Assembly (NCBI RefSeq): GCF_900109825.1
Contig: NZ_FOBL01000002.1
Span: 59,784 to 123,783 of the forward strand
Length of the DNA stretch: 64,000 bases
Source: Alkalibacterium putridalgicola
GTDB taxonomy: Bacteria > Bacillota > Bacilli > Lactobacillales > Carnobacteriaceae_A
Reading direction: 5' to 3'
The position numbers and the translations under genes are program-made. The notes under the pieces were generated by a model that searched no databases, was not told where the DNA came from, and saw nothing but the letters and a program-made list of their open reading frames with translations. Of this stretch, positions 43,578-53,093 are shown piece after piece (positions within the stretch are counted from its first letter, which is position 1; the number at the start of each line of letters is the position of its first letter).

Positions 43578-45254
43578 CCTGAACAATTCATACTTTTCGT
43601 TGAAACATGTGCCAACTGCTTAACGGCAGCTTAAATTTACTTTTTCATTTTCACCTGTTAAGTGATGAAAAAAGAACCCCATTCTGATATGGTAAAGGTG
43701 TCTAAACCAACCATACAAGGAGTTCTCTTCATGATTAGCTTACACAAAAACCAGGTAAAATTCAATTCAAACATCATCATTTCGCATACAGGTGGTCGTT
43801 TATCGAGTGATTCGGGTTTAGTCTTAGTTAAAGAAGTAATGGATACCTTCAAGTTTTCTGATTTGGCAAAATCACTTCTGGACATTAAAGATAACCGTGC
43901 TTACTACACGCATGATAATTTAGCGATATTAGAACAGCTCATTATGCAACTGATTGCTGGTTATTCTGCAGACTCGTCAGCTAATCTGTTACGACAGGAT
44001 CCAGTCTTTCAAATGGTGTTAGGCAGAAAACAATTAGCCTCACAATCGTTAATTTCACGGTTTCTGGATCGTTTCACCACGGAAAATGTGGGTCAATTAC
44101 AATCATTAAATCAGTCGCTCATTGATAAAGCGCGTTTGATTCGCAATGACACCGAGTTAATCATTGATCTCGATTCCACTCATTCAGATACCTTTGGCCA
44201 TCAAGAACAAACAGATTATAATGCACATTATCAAACCTACGGCTACCACCCATTAGTTACCTTTGACGGACTGACTGGAGATTTCTTAAAAGCTGAACTG
44301 CGTTCAGGTAATCAGTACACATCTAAAGGGGTGAAAGCCTTTATCGACCCATTGTTACACCACTACAATGAATCCATACCGAATACTGACATATTGGTTC
44401 GTGGGGACAGCGGCTTCGCAACACCAGAGGTGTATGAGTCTTGTGAAGAAAATGAAAGTCAGTATGTGATCCGATTAAAGAACAATCGGAGGTTAAGTCA
44501 ATTAGCTGAGCAATCCGTTCTTTACGGGGATAACCAAAAATGGGAAGATCGGGAAGTTCAGTATTTTTCAATGCCTTATCAAGCACAATCATGGTCGAAA
44601 CCCCGTCGTGTCTGTATTCGATCAATCCGTGAAGCAGGAGAACTCCTCTTTCAACACGCATTCATTGTGACCAATCTGTCAGATAACGTATCGCCTCAAG
44701 TTATATTTTCTCTTTACGGCAAGCGAGGGACAATGGAGAATTTCATCAAAGAAGCGAAAGGTGGCTTTTATTTCGATAAAACAGATAGTCCACGCTTCTT
44801 AGAAAATCATGTCAGAATGATGATTAGTCTGCTTGCATACAACCTCATCAACTGTCTAAAGACTATCGGCTTTGATAAAAAGAACCAAGGGATGACTATT
44901 CATTCCATCCGACTAACATTCCTTAAAGTCGCTGGCAAACTTGTGCAAACAGGCAGACGAGCCTATCTAAAATTGTCGAGTTATCATGTGTATCAAACTG
45001 AATTCTATAGGGTCTTCGAGCGCCTACGGCGATCCAGTCAATGGATTTAAATCAGTTATCACGTTATTTTTTTGAATCAATCGTCTACAAGGGAGAAGTA
45101 TGCCTTCAAACAAACAAGAGAATCGTAAGAAGGTTCATTTAGTTAAAATCTACTTCGAGAACGCACTATTTTGTAGAAAAATTCCCAATTTTTCCAAGAA
45201 CGATTAATTTATTCAAGAAACCAGCTTAAATTATAGAGCTATGAATTATTCAGG
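43578..45254 (+). mobile_element. IS1380-family insertion sequence, copy 2 (different subtype, complete)
   Basis: A 1677-bp element with ends cctgaacaattcata (43578-43592) and tatgaattattcagg (45240-45254), flanked by the direct repeat AATAA (43573-43577 and 45255-45259). The target contained a tandem decamer (cttttaataa twice), now split by the element. Terminal repeats are related to those of copies 1 and 3, but the transposase is more distant. Confidence 0.9.
43731..45050 (+). CDS. IS1380-family transposase (subtype 2)
   Basis: This 439-residue DDE transposase, the same length as the product of 6259-7578, has LDSTHSDTFG, VRGDSGFATPE and GKRGTMENFIKEAKGGF carrying the three catalytic acids. 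AAGGAG stands 8 bases before ATG 43731. The coding frame is intact. It is alignable throughout to copies 1 and 3 but with many substitutions, so it belongs to a separate element of the same family that uses nearly the same terminal repeats. Confidence 0.92.
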   Translation: MISLHKNQVKFNSNIIISHTGGRLSSDSGLVLVKEVMDTFKFSDLAKSLLDIKDNRAYYTHDNLAILEQLIMQLIAGYSADSSANLLRQDPVFQMVLGRKQLASQSLISRFLDRFTTENVGQLQSLNQSLIDKARLIRNDTELIIDLDSTHSDTFGHQEQTDYNAHYQTYGYHPLVTFDGLTGDFLKAELRSGNQYTSKGVKAFIDPLLHHYNESIPNTDILVRGDSGFATPEVYESCEENESQYVIRLKNNRRLSQLAEQSVLYGDNQKWEDREVQYFSMPYQAQSWSKPRRVCIRSIREAGELLFQHAFIVTNLSDNVSPQVIFSLYGKRGTMENFIKEAKGGFYFDKTDSPRFLENHVRMMISLLAYNLINCLKTIGFDKKNQGMTIHSIRLTFLKVAGKLVQTGRRAYLKLSSYHVYQTEFYRVFERLRRSSQWI

Positions 45255-45400
45255 AATAACTTTTAATAATCTTCTATAAAGTCGAATAACACTGGATTTT
45301 ATAGTGAAGTTAGCCACCAAGGCTAACACAAAAAAACACCATATGAATTTCATGTTATATTGAAGTTACCACTAACTCTCAATAGACAGGATGAATTCAC

Positions 45401-46361
45401 ATGACGCACTCTAACGATACCACATTAGCACATAAAGGAAAACACTTATCATGTGCTTAGAAGGTTCAAATTGCTGTGTTAAAGAAGGAAGACTACTCCA
45501 ACAGGCGTATTGCTGATGTCATCGGGCGAGTCCCTCAGACCATCAATAACGAAATCCAGCGCGGAACCGTTACTCAACTAAGACGTCAAAAACAAAACGG
45601 TAAGATCTACGATTATTATGACGATGTATACGATGCTTCTCAAGCCGCCTATGATAAACATCGATTAAACTGTGGCCGGCGGCCAAAATGGGCGTCTACA
45701 GGTGCTTTCATAGAATGGGCTGACGATAAAATGCTAAATGATAAATGGTCCCCTGATCGGTGGTCGGTTATGCTTAGAGACATGAATTGTTCGATGCTCC
45801 CATTATCCGTTGTAGAACCACGCTTTATGGCTGGATAGATAGAGGAATTATGAGAACGAAAACCATTGATTTACTGGAAAAGTTATTTCGGAAATCAATG
45901 GTTTCTGGCTAAAAGAAACGGCCGATGCTATTTTTCTCACTTTGGCTGAATGACAGATCAGATTTGAAATCATCTTAAAAGTAAATGGAAATGATTAGGA
46001 ATCGGTTAATCAGGCGATTCGTGACCTAAAAAAACGATCAGGTCATACATTCTCTATACTATTTAAAACGATAACGTCTGATAATGGTTCTGTGTTTGCA
46101 GGACTTTATGAGCCCTTAAAGGATACTTTAGACATCTATTTTAGGCAGCCCTATGCATCGTTTGAACGGCAAACAAGTGAGAACCAGCATAAATTCATTC
46201 GTCGTTTCATTTCCAAAGGGAAGCCGATTGGTCGAGTCTCAGAAGCACAATGCTTACGTATATAACGATGGATGAATGATTATCCTAGAAAAATATTGAA
46301 TTACAGAACGCCACATGAAAGCTACGTCAATGCTCTACGATCAGAGGTTCAAGCCGCTTAA
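45401..46361 (+). pseudogene. Degenerate IS30-family transposase
   Basis: Pieces of an IS30 transposase can be followed in several frames. The N-terminal helix-turn-helix (YSNRRIADVIGRVPQTINNEI) follows an in-frame TAG at 45458. Then comes KWSPDRWSVM, a +1 shift near 45815 leading to TTLYGWIDRGIMRTK, a stop, and further on TSDNGSVFAG, QPYASFERQTSENQ, IRRFISKGKPI and NYRTPHESY. At least two stops and two frameshifts make it inactive. Element ends could not be placed. It fills most of the gene-poor stretch 45255-46621; the rest (46362-46621) is AT-rich leader of the next gene. The relic marks the left edge of the AT-rich block. Confidence 0.8.
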
Positions 46362-46621
46362 CCCGTGAGGGCTTGACAACGAGTCTCCTTTGACATGAAT
46401 TGAAAGCTGTGAAGCTGGCCTAGGACAGCTTGTCAAAAAAATATCATACTTCAGCTTATTATCAAGCCCTCACTTTATGGATTGATAATTGCAAAATATC
46501 TCATGAAATATATTTTTACAGATGGCTTACTTAAACTTGAAATTTACATAATAATTTTTTAGTATTAACATTTATTTTTTTTAGGTTAAACAAGTAAAAC
46601 TTTTTAATGGAGGAATAGATA

Positions 46622-47821
46622 ATGCATAAAATCATAATGAAAATTTGCTTTATTAAATATAGTATTCAATATTTCTTAAACTTATATTTAGCTCTGCTTG
46701 TTTTTAATATTGTTTACAAAGGTAAAACTCTCAAAGGTTCAATCAGTATGGGAAGTTCAAGCGGGAAATTTTGTGATGAAAATATTCTAGAATTACTTAA
46801 GTATTTACAAAATAATAATGAATATGTTAACTATATAATCGATAAAGACAGTCCAGATTATTATAAGATTAATAAAGTTACTCCACCATTAAAACGTTTT
46901 TCTTTTAATGCGAATTTAAAAATATTCAGGTCAGAAATTATTATATATGATACATCATATATTGATCTTATACGATGTAATAGTAAATATATAAAACATA
47001 TAAAGAAAATAAATATTTTCCATGGTATTCATGGATTGAAAAAGGTCTCTGTTCAAAATGCTAATAAAAGAGTAAAGAATGATAATTATATAATAGCATC
47101 ATCTGATTATGAAGCTAAAATAAAAGAGAGTTGGGGATTCTCAAAGGATAAAATATTTGTAACTGGCTTGCCAAGGTTCGATAATTTAGAGAGAGCAAAA
47201 AAAAATAATAAAACAGAGAATATTATATTTTTCATGCCTACATGGAGACCTTGGTTTAAGAGAGGTTTTTTAAATCCTTCGGACAAGGAGTTAAATGAAT
47301 TTAAAAATTCTAACTACTACAAAAACATTTTGAAAGTTGCTTCTAGTAAAGCTATCAATGAGTATTTAAAAGAACATAATTTCATTCTAGAAATTTATGT
47401 TCATAAGTTAATGAATAAGTATCTTAACAACGTAAGCGGACTTAATAATATGAGTAATATTCACTTTTTAGATGACGGTACCAATATTCAGAATTGTATT
47501 ATAAATTCTAAAATTTTGATTACTGATTATTCAAGTATATTCTTTGATTTTCTTTATCTTGAAAAACCAATAATATTATTTCAATTTGATAAAAATAAAT
47601 ATTACAGATCGATACCTGGTTCTTATATTAGTGACGAGGAAGTTAGTGAACTTACAGTCTTTAATGCCGACGAATTATTTACAAAGATAAAAATGCACAT
47701 TAAAACGCAATATGACCCATTTAATATTCAATCAAATAGATTATCATCAAGATATATTAAATTTAAAGATGGAAATAATTGTTATAGAGTCTATGATATG
47801 ATAAAGAAAATTAAAGATTAA
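46622..47821 (+). CDS. CDP-glycerol glycerophosphotransferase family protein (TagB/TagF-like), AT-rich copy
   Basis: The protein (399 aa) has an N-terminal hydrophobic segment, then IFHGIHGLKK (~137-146, catalytic His region), TGLPRFDN, FMPTWRPWF and ITDYSSIFFDFLYLEKP (~300-316), the ordered hallmarks of polyol-phosphate transferases. Its coding sequence is strikingly AT-rich, with runs of AAT/AAA codons, unlike the homologue at 22218. AATGGAGGAATAG precedes ATG. No cytidylyltransferase gene lies nearby, so its CDP-polyol would come from the TagD-like enzyme at 24475 or from elsewhere in the genome. Confidence 0.85.
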   Translation: MHKIIMKICFIKYSIQYFLNLYLALLVFNIVYKGKTLKGSISMGSSSGKFCDENILELLKYLQNNNEYVNYIIDKDSPDYYKINKVTPPLKRFSFNANLKIFRSEIIIYDTSYIDLIRCNSKYIKHIKKINIFHGIHGLKKVSVQNANKRVKNDNYIIASSDYEAKIKESWGFSKDKIFVTGLPRFDNLERAKKNNKTENIIFFMPTWRPWFKRGFLNPSDKELNEFKNSNYYKNILKVASSKAINEYLKEHNFILEIYVHKLMNKYLNNVSGLNNMSNIHFLDDGTNIQNCIINSKILITDYSSIFFDFLYLEKPIILFQFDKNKYYRSIPGSYISDEEVSELTVFNADELFTKIKMHIKTQYDPFNIQSNRLSSRYIKFKDGNNCYRVYDMIKKIKD

Positions 47822-47928
47822 AAGTTCAATTAAGCTATAATTTTAAATGGTGGTTCAGTCAATAAGTTTATGTTAGAAGTTACTATAAATTATTAAGTGT
47901 TTTCTAGAAGTGGAGTGTTGTAAATAGT

Positions 47929-48993
47929 ATGGCTATATATATTGGAAGTTTAATTTTAGTACTAATAAAACCTTTTCTACTGAAAGTATCTAGAATCAAG
48001 AAATCTAAATTAATTTATGTAGTTATTGTAGGATTTATTTTATTTTTCATCTCTGCTGTCAGAGATATACAAGTGGGTACAGATCTACCTGTTTATGTAA
48101 CAAGATTTAATTTAATTTCTAATACTTCTGGTTTCGATCTAAGTTATTTTAATGAAAGATGGGGATTTGAATATGGTTTTCTATACTTAAATAAAGCATT
48201 ATCTTTAATTGGTGGTGGTGAAAGGTTTTTTATTATATTTACTAGCGGCTTTATTATTTCATCATTTACTATTTTTATATATAAATATTCAAAAATACCT
48301 TGGTTGAGTTTCTATTTATTTATAGTTTTATATTTTTTTGGTACATCATTAAATTTAATTCGAATGTTCATAGCAATATCTATATGTCTCACTAGTATAA
48401 ATTATTTAAATCACAATAATTTATATAAATTCTCTTTAGTTGTTACCTTTGCCTCTCTCTTCCATACCACTGCTATAGTTTTCTTTATATTATATCCCTT
48501 GTCTAAGATAAAATTAAATACAAAATATCTTATCTTAGTATCAGGTTTAATTCTTACATTAGGTCTACTAGGAAGTAGAATTATTAATATAGTTTTAAAT
48601 GTTTTTGGTTATCAACAATACCTTTCTTACGTGGGATCAGGAGATGGTATTACCATGCTTATTCTTTTAGTTAGTATAATTTTACTTACATTAATTTTAA
48701 AGAAAACAAATAATCTAACAGAAGATAATGGCCTAAATTTATTACTGCAAATGTTAATTCTAGCAGTTGGCTTTAATGTATTGTCGTTACAACTGACATT
48801 TGCAGCCAGAGTAATGTGGTATTTTAAAACGGCATTACTGATATTAATACCTAATGTAATAGCAAATCTAAAATCTAATGATATAAAAGGAATAGGATTA
48901 TTTTTAGTTATAATTTCACCTCTGATTTACTTTAATATTATGTCAAGTGCAGATACTGCAGGCATTGTTCCTTATATTTTTATGTGGGAATAG
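47929..48993 (+). CDS. EpsG-family Wzy-type polymerase, AT-rich
   Basis: This 354-residue membrane protein has about 10-11 helices. It shows the EpsG-type early loop with SAVRDIQVGTDLPVYVTRF (~44-62, matching the R-D-x-x-V-G-T-D pattern) and FGTSLNLIRMFIAISI (~137-152). It would polymerise the repeat unit of region C. It is one of the three polymerase-like proteins in the window (others at 11487 and 24932). A GTTGTAAAT stretch gives only a weak binding site. A hairpin terminator follows at 49008-49036. Confidence 0.83.
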   Translation: MAIYIGSLILVLIKPFLLKVSRIKKSKLIYVVIVGFILFFISAVRDIQVGTDLPVYVTRFNLISNTSGFDLSYFNERWGFEYGFLYLNKALSLIGGGERFFIIFTSGFIISSFTIFIYKYSKIPWLSFYLFIVLYFFGTSLNLIRMFIAISICLTSINYLNHNNLYKFSLVVTFASLFHTTAIVFFILYPLSKIKLNTKYLILVSGLILTLGLLGSRIINIVLNVFGYQQYLSYVGSGDGITMLILLVSIILLTLILKKTNNLTEDNGLNLLLQMLILAVGFNVLSLQLTFAARVMWYFKTALLILIPNVIANLKSNDIKGIGLFLVIISPLIYFNIMSSADTAGIVPYIFMWE

Positions 48994-49007
48994 CCTATTA
49001 CTTTTGA

Positions 49008-49036
49008 AAAAATTAGTTAGTAATAGACTAATTTTT
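49008..49036 (+). terminator. Hairpin terminator inside the AT-rich block
   Basis: aaaaattagt (49008-49017) pairs perfectly with actaattttt (49027-49036), loop tagtaatag. A T-run TTTTTTT follows about 10 bases later. Nothing else is seen in the gap up to 49217. Confidence 0.6.
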
Positions 49037-49217
49037 GTTATCACTTTTTTTAGATTTATTAATTTATTATAACGAAAAGTTGCAATTGAAGAGTTAGCAA
49101 TTCAGACTATAGGAATAGCAGTGCTCATAAATAGTGAAATAAACTTAGCCTTATTAAAGTATTAAAGTTAAAATGTAAAAGTAATATCAACTAAATAAGT
49201 ATTGAAGGAATTGACAA

Positions 49218-50657
49218 ATGAAAATCAATAATCAAACTACATCTATTAAAGAAGCTACAATAATAAATTTTCTAGGAAAGTATACTCATGTTATTATCCA
49301 GATTATATATGGAGCAATATTATCTAGGATACTTGGTCCAGAGGACTTCGGAATAGTAGCTGTTGTTACTGTATTTACTTCACTCTTTACTCTCATAGCG
49401 AACATGGGGATAGGACCTGCTATTATTCAAAATACTGATATAAATGATAATGATATAAATAGTCTTTTTTCAGTGACCATATATATAGGATTAATTATGT
49501 CTCTATTCTTTGCATTTTTTTCAGGTCCAATTTCAATATTTTACTCCAATACTGTATATATTCCTATTGGAATTTTATTAAGTTTTTCGTTATTCTTTAA
49601 TACATTAAATATTGTACCTAATGCAGTTTTGTTGAAAAATCACAAATTTAGAACTGTAAATTTAAGATTAGTCATAGTGTCAATTAGTTCTGCTATTTTA
49701 ACTATAGCGCTAGCTTTAGTAGGATTTAAATATTATGCTTTAGTACTTCATTCTATATTGGTATCTCTCTTTACATTTATCTGGAATATGGTTACTGTTA
49801 AACCTAAATTTACTAGATCGGATAATAGAAAGAGTTTTGACAAGATTAGAGATTTTTCTTCATATCAATTTGCATTCAGTATCATAAATTATTTATCTCG
49901 AAATATGGATAATTTGTTGATTGGCAGATTTTTAGGTAACGAAGCTTTAGGATTTTACGACAAGTCATATAGACTAATGTTATATCCAGTACAAAACTTG
50001 ACACATGTAATTACCCCGGTACTACATCCAATATTATCATTACATCAAGATGATAAAGAGTACATATTCGTGAGATATATTAGAGTAGTCAAATTACTTT
50101 CGTTAATAGCTGTTTTTGTAACTGCTTATTCTTTTTTTTCTAGCGAAGAAATAATTATACTATTATATGGAAATCAATGGTATGAATCTATTGGTAGTTT
50201 TAGGATATTAGCGCTATCCATATGGGCTCAAATGGTCACTTCAAGTACTGGAGCAATCTTTCAAAGTATTGGGGATACTAAGCTTTTATTTAGAACCGGA
50301 TCGTATTCTGCAGTGTTGATAGTCTCTTCAATATTTTTAGGTGTTTTTATAGGTGATATAAATACTGTAGCGATAACTGTTACTATAGCATATAATCTGA
50401 ATTTTTTTATGTCTTTCTATATGTTGGTAGTTAAAGGATTTGGGAAACGCTCATTCACTAACTTCATACAATTGTTTATACCAGATATCTTTGTTTTTTT
50501 CCTTGTCTTTTTTTCATTATTTTTAACTAATAAGTTGGAATTTGATAATTTGTTATTGTCAGCAATTATCAAGTTACTGTTTGGCGTAATATCATATATA
50601 ACTGCTATAGTAATTACAAAGCAGCATAAATATTTACTACCTTTTTTTAAAAAATAG
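49218..50657 (+). CDS. Wzx-type polysaccharide flippase, AT-rich (WzxC-like)
   Basis: This 479-residue protein has 12-14 predicted helices. The N-terminal part ILSRILGPEDFGIVAVV and NMGIGPAIIQNTDIN can be aligned directly with the flippase at 7793 (LSRILTPAEYGIVAAV, GIGPAVIQN), and conserved blocks continue through FSRN/LSRNMDNLLIGR. The two are therefore homologues of the same subgroup with quite different base composition. GAAGGAATTGAC precedes ATG. It is the exporter expected to work with the polymerase at 47929. Confidence 0.88.
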   Translation: MKINNQTTSIKEATIINFLGKYTHVIIQIIYGAILSRILGPEDFGIVAVVTVFTSLFTLIANMGIGPAIIQNTDINDNDINSLFSVTIYIGLIMSLFFAFFSGPISIFYSNTVYIPIGILLSFSLFFNTLNIVPNAVLLKNHKFRTVNLRLVIVSISSAILTIALALVGFKYYALVLHSILVSLFTFIWNMVTVKPKFTRSDNRKSFDKIRDFSSYQFAFSIINYLSRNMDNLLIGRFLGNEALGFYDKSYRLMLYPVQNLTHVITPVLHPILSLHQDDKEYIFVRYIRVVKLLSLIAVFVTAYSFFSSEEIIILLYGNQWYESIGSFRILALSIWAQMVTSSTGAIFQSIGDTKLLFRTGSYSAVLIVSSIFLGVFIGDINTVAITVTIAYNLNFFMSFYMLVVKGFGKRSFTNFIQLFIPDIFVFFLVFFSLFLTNKLEFDNLLLSAIIKLLFGVISYITAIVITKQHKYLLPFFKK

Positions 50658-50680
50658 AAAAGTATTTTAGGAGAGATTTT

Positions 50681-51598
50681 ATGAAATATTGTTTTATTAT
50701 ACTTCATTTTTTAGAAGGCGCTATTAAAGATACCATTGAGTGCGTAGAATCAATCGAGAATAATATAAAAAGTGAAAATTATTCAATAATAATTATTGAC
50801 AATGGCTCTAAAGATGAAAGTAGTAATATCTTAAATGAAAAGTTTAAAAATAGTACATCTATTGATGTGATTACGTCAGAAAATAATTTAGGTTTCGCTA
50901 AAGGTAATAACCTTGGAGCGAGCTATGCAAAAAATAAATATAATCCAGAATTTTTAATAGCGTTGAATAATGACACGATAATAAATCAATCGAATTTTCT
51001 TAAATTAATTGATGAAGAATATAATAATAGCAGTTTCTCAATTTTAGGCCCATATATATATGATGCCAACAACATTCCACAAAATCCAATGCAATTTAAA
51101 CCTATAGAATCTGCTAATGACATCGAAAATAAAATTAATAAAAATAAAGAAATTCTAAAAAAAATTCAGGAACCAAATCTAATATGGAAATTAAAAAGAA
51201 GCATAAAATTATTCATGCGTAAATATCCAATTTTTAATAGTCAAATTCTTTTATACAAAATGAATAGAGCGCCGGTACTTTATGACCCTGACAATGAGCA
51301 TACAAATGTACCTCTACATGGTTCAGCATTGATTTTTTCAAAAAAATATTTTTCAAATAAGGATTATATATTTTATCCGTACACCTTTTTATATGTTGAA
51401 GAAGAAATATTATTTTACTTATGTAATAGAGATAATCATTGTATTAGATACCAACCGAAAATTAAAATTCATCATAAAGAGGATGTATCTACAGACATCA
51501 AATATGAGAACGATAGAGAAAAAATAATATTTACGCGTACTCATCAAATTAACTCATATAGGGTATTTTGGGAACTTGTAAGTGACGATTATCGATAA
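50681..51598 (+). CDS. Glycosyltransferase family 2 (rhamnosyltransferase-like)
   Basis: This 305-residue GT-A protein starts YCFIILHFLEG (in place of the usual VSVIIP) and has IIIDNGSKDES (~36-46), ENNLGFAKGNNLG (~67-79) and ALNNDTII (~94-101). The E-N-x-G-F-x-x-G-N-N motif is typical of WbbL/RfbF-type rhamnosyl- and related transferases, which fits the dTDP-rhamnose genes directly downstream. GGAGAGATTTT precedes ATG. It is the last AT-rich gene; composition changes again at the rml genes. Confidence 0.83.
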   Translation: MKYCFIILHFLEGAIKDTIECVESIENNIKSENYSIIIIDNGSKDESSNILNEKFKNSTSIDVITSENNLGFAKGNNLGASYAKNKYNPEFLIALNNDTIINQSNFLKLIDEEYNNSSFSILGPYIYDANNIPQNPMQFKPIESANDIENKINKNKEILKKIQEPNLIWKLKRSIKLFMRKYPIFNSQILLYKMNRAPVLYDPDNEHTNVPLHGSALIFSKKYFSNKDYIFYPYTFLYVEEEILFYLCNRDNHCIRYQPKIKIHHKEDVSTDIKYENDREKIIFTRTHQINSYRVFWELVSDDYR

Positions 51599-51636
51599 AT
51601 ACATGTTATTATAATAAAATATAAAAGGAGTTGCTT

Positions 51637-52530
51637 ATGAAAGGAATTATTCTAGCAGGAGGAAGCGGAACTCGTTTGTATCCTCTTACAAAGTCTGTGT
51701 CAAAACAACTGATGCCAATTTATGATAAGCCAATGATATATTATCCAATGTCAACTTTGATGTTAGCTGGTATAAGAGATATATTAATCATATCTACTCC
51801 AGAAGATACCCCTCGATTTGAACAACTTTTTGGTAACGGGTCAGAAATAGGGTTAAAATTATCTTATGCCGTTCAAGAAGAACCAAATGGGTTAGCTGAG
51901 GCATTTATTATTGGAGAAGATTTCATTGGTGACGATTCGGTCTGTATGATTTTAGGAGACAACATTTATTATGGTGGAGGACTTTCTAAGATGTTACAGC
52001 GCGCAGCTGCTAAACCATCAGGAGCTACAGTCTTTGGGTATCACGTTAATGATCCTGAACGTTTTGGTGTCGTCGAATTTGACACTGAAATGAGGGCTCT
52101 CTCGATCGAAGAAAAACCTTTAAATCCTAAGAGTAACTATGCTGTAACGGGATTGTACTTTTATGATAATAAAGTCGTAGATATCGCAAAAAATATTGAA
52201 CCTTCCCATAGAGGAGAGCTCGAAATTACTGATATAAATCAAGAGTACTTAGAAATGGGAGAACTTGATGTTGAAGTCATGGGACGTGGATACGCGTGGC
52301 TGGACACCGGTACACATGAATCATTACTGGAAGCAGGCACATTTATTGAAACCATTGAAAAAAGACAGAGTCTTAAAGTGGCCTGTTTAGAAGAAATAGC
52401 TTTTCGAATGGGATATATTACGCATAATCAGCTTGTTGATTTAGCTCAACCCTTAAAGAAAAATGGATATGGACAATACTTACTGCGCATTGCTGAGGAA
52501 AGTGTAATGGAAGGAGTACTTGATAAATGA
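51637..52530 (+). CDS. rfbA: Glucose-1-phosphate thymidylyltransferase, copy 2
   Basis: This 297-residue RmlA has [11 protein letters not shown] and [12 protein letters not shown]. It is highly similar to the product of 27684-28553 except for the last ~15 residues, where this copy is longer ([10 protein letters not shown]). AAAGGAG lies 6 bases before ATG 51637. The stop overlaps the rmlC start (ATGA), whereas copy 1 has a gap of 11 bases. It makes dTDP-glucose for rhamnose synthesis in region C. Confidence 0.95.
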   Translation: MKGIILAGGSGTRLYPLTKSVSKQLMPIYDKPMIYYPMSTLMLAGIRDILIISTPEDTPRFEQLFGNGSEIGLKLSYAVQEEPNGLAEAFIIGEDFIGDDSVCMILGDNIYYGGGLSKMLQRAAAKPSGATVFGYHVNDPERFGVVEFDTEMRALSIEEKPLNPKSNYAVTGLYFYDNKVVDIAKNIEPSHRGELEITDINQEYLEMGELDVEVMGRGYAWLDTGTHESLLEAGTFIETIEKRQSLKVACLEEIAFRMGYITHNQLVDLAQPLKKNGYGQYLLRIAEESVMEGVLDK

Positions 52531-53093
52531 AAATTATAAAGACAAACCTTCAAGACGTTGTTATGGTTGAGACAGATGTTCATGGGGATCATCGCGGCTT
52601 CTTCACAGAAAGCTATACAAAGGAAAAGTTTCATGAAGCAGGCATAACAAATGACTTTATTCAAGATAATCATTCGTTATCTGTTGAACCTGGCGTTTTA
52701 CGTGGTATGCATTATCAACGTAATCCTAAAGCTCAAACTAAACTAGTGCGTGTCACTTCGGGTGCTATCTATGACGTGTTAGTTGACATGAGAAAAGGTT
52801 CGCCTACTTACGGTAAATGGGAAGGGTATATCCTTAGTGAGTATAACCATCGTCAACTACTAGTACCTAAAGGATTCGCACATGGATTCTGTACCATTAC
52901 AGGTAATGTAAATGTTCAGTATAAAGTAGATGAATCCTACTCACCTGAACATGATGCGGGTATTGCTTTCGATGATCCAGATATTGGTATCGAATGGCCA
53001 ATGACTAACGTGATTCTTTCTGGTAAAGATGAAAAACATCCTCGACTGAATGATGCTGTACACGATTTTGTATGGGAAGGAGATAGCCAATGA
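52527..53093 (+). CDS. rfbC: dTDP-4-dehydrorhamnose 3,5-epimerase, copy 2
   Basis: This 188-residue RmlC has [37 protein letters not shown] with the catalytic His, and [11 protein letters not shown]. It overlaps its neighbours on both sides by four bases (ATGA), so rmlA-rmlC-rmlB of this copy is translationally coupled. It is clearly homologous to copy 1 over the full length; differences are spread evenly, arguing for independent acquisition rather than a recent duplication. Confidence 0.95.
   Translation: MKIIKTNLQDVVMVETDVHGDHRGFFTESYTKEKFHEAGITNDFIQDNHSLSVEPGVLRGMHYQRNPKAQTKLVRVTSGAIYDVLVDMRKGSPTYGKWEGYILSEYNHRQLLVPKGFAHGFCTITGNVNVQYKVDESYSPEHDAGIAFDDPDIGIEWPMTNVILSGKDEKHPRLNDAVHDFVWEGDSQ

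Noticed and set aside
45476..45838. Intact small helix-turn-helix regulator
   Set aside because: It is the N-terminal fragment of an IS30 transposase; the matching catalytic part continues downstream in broken frames.
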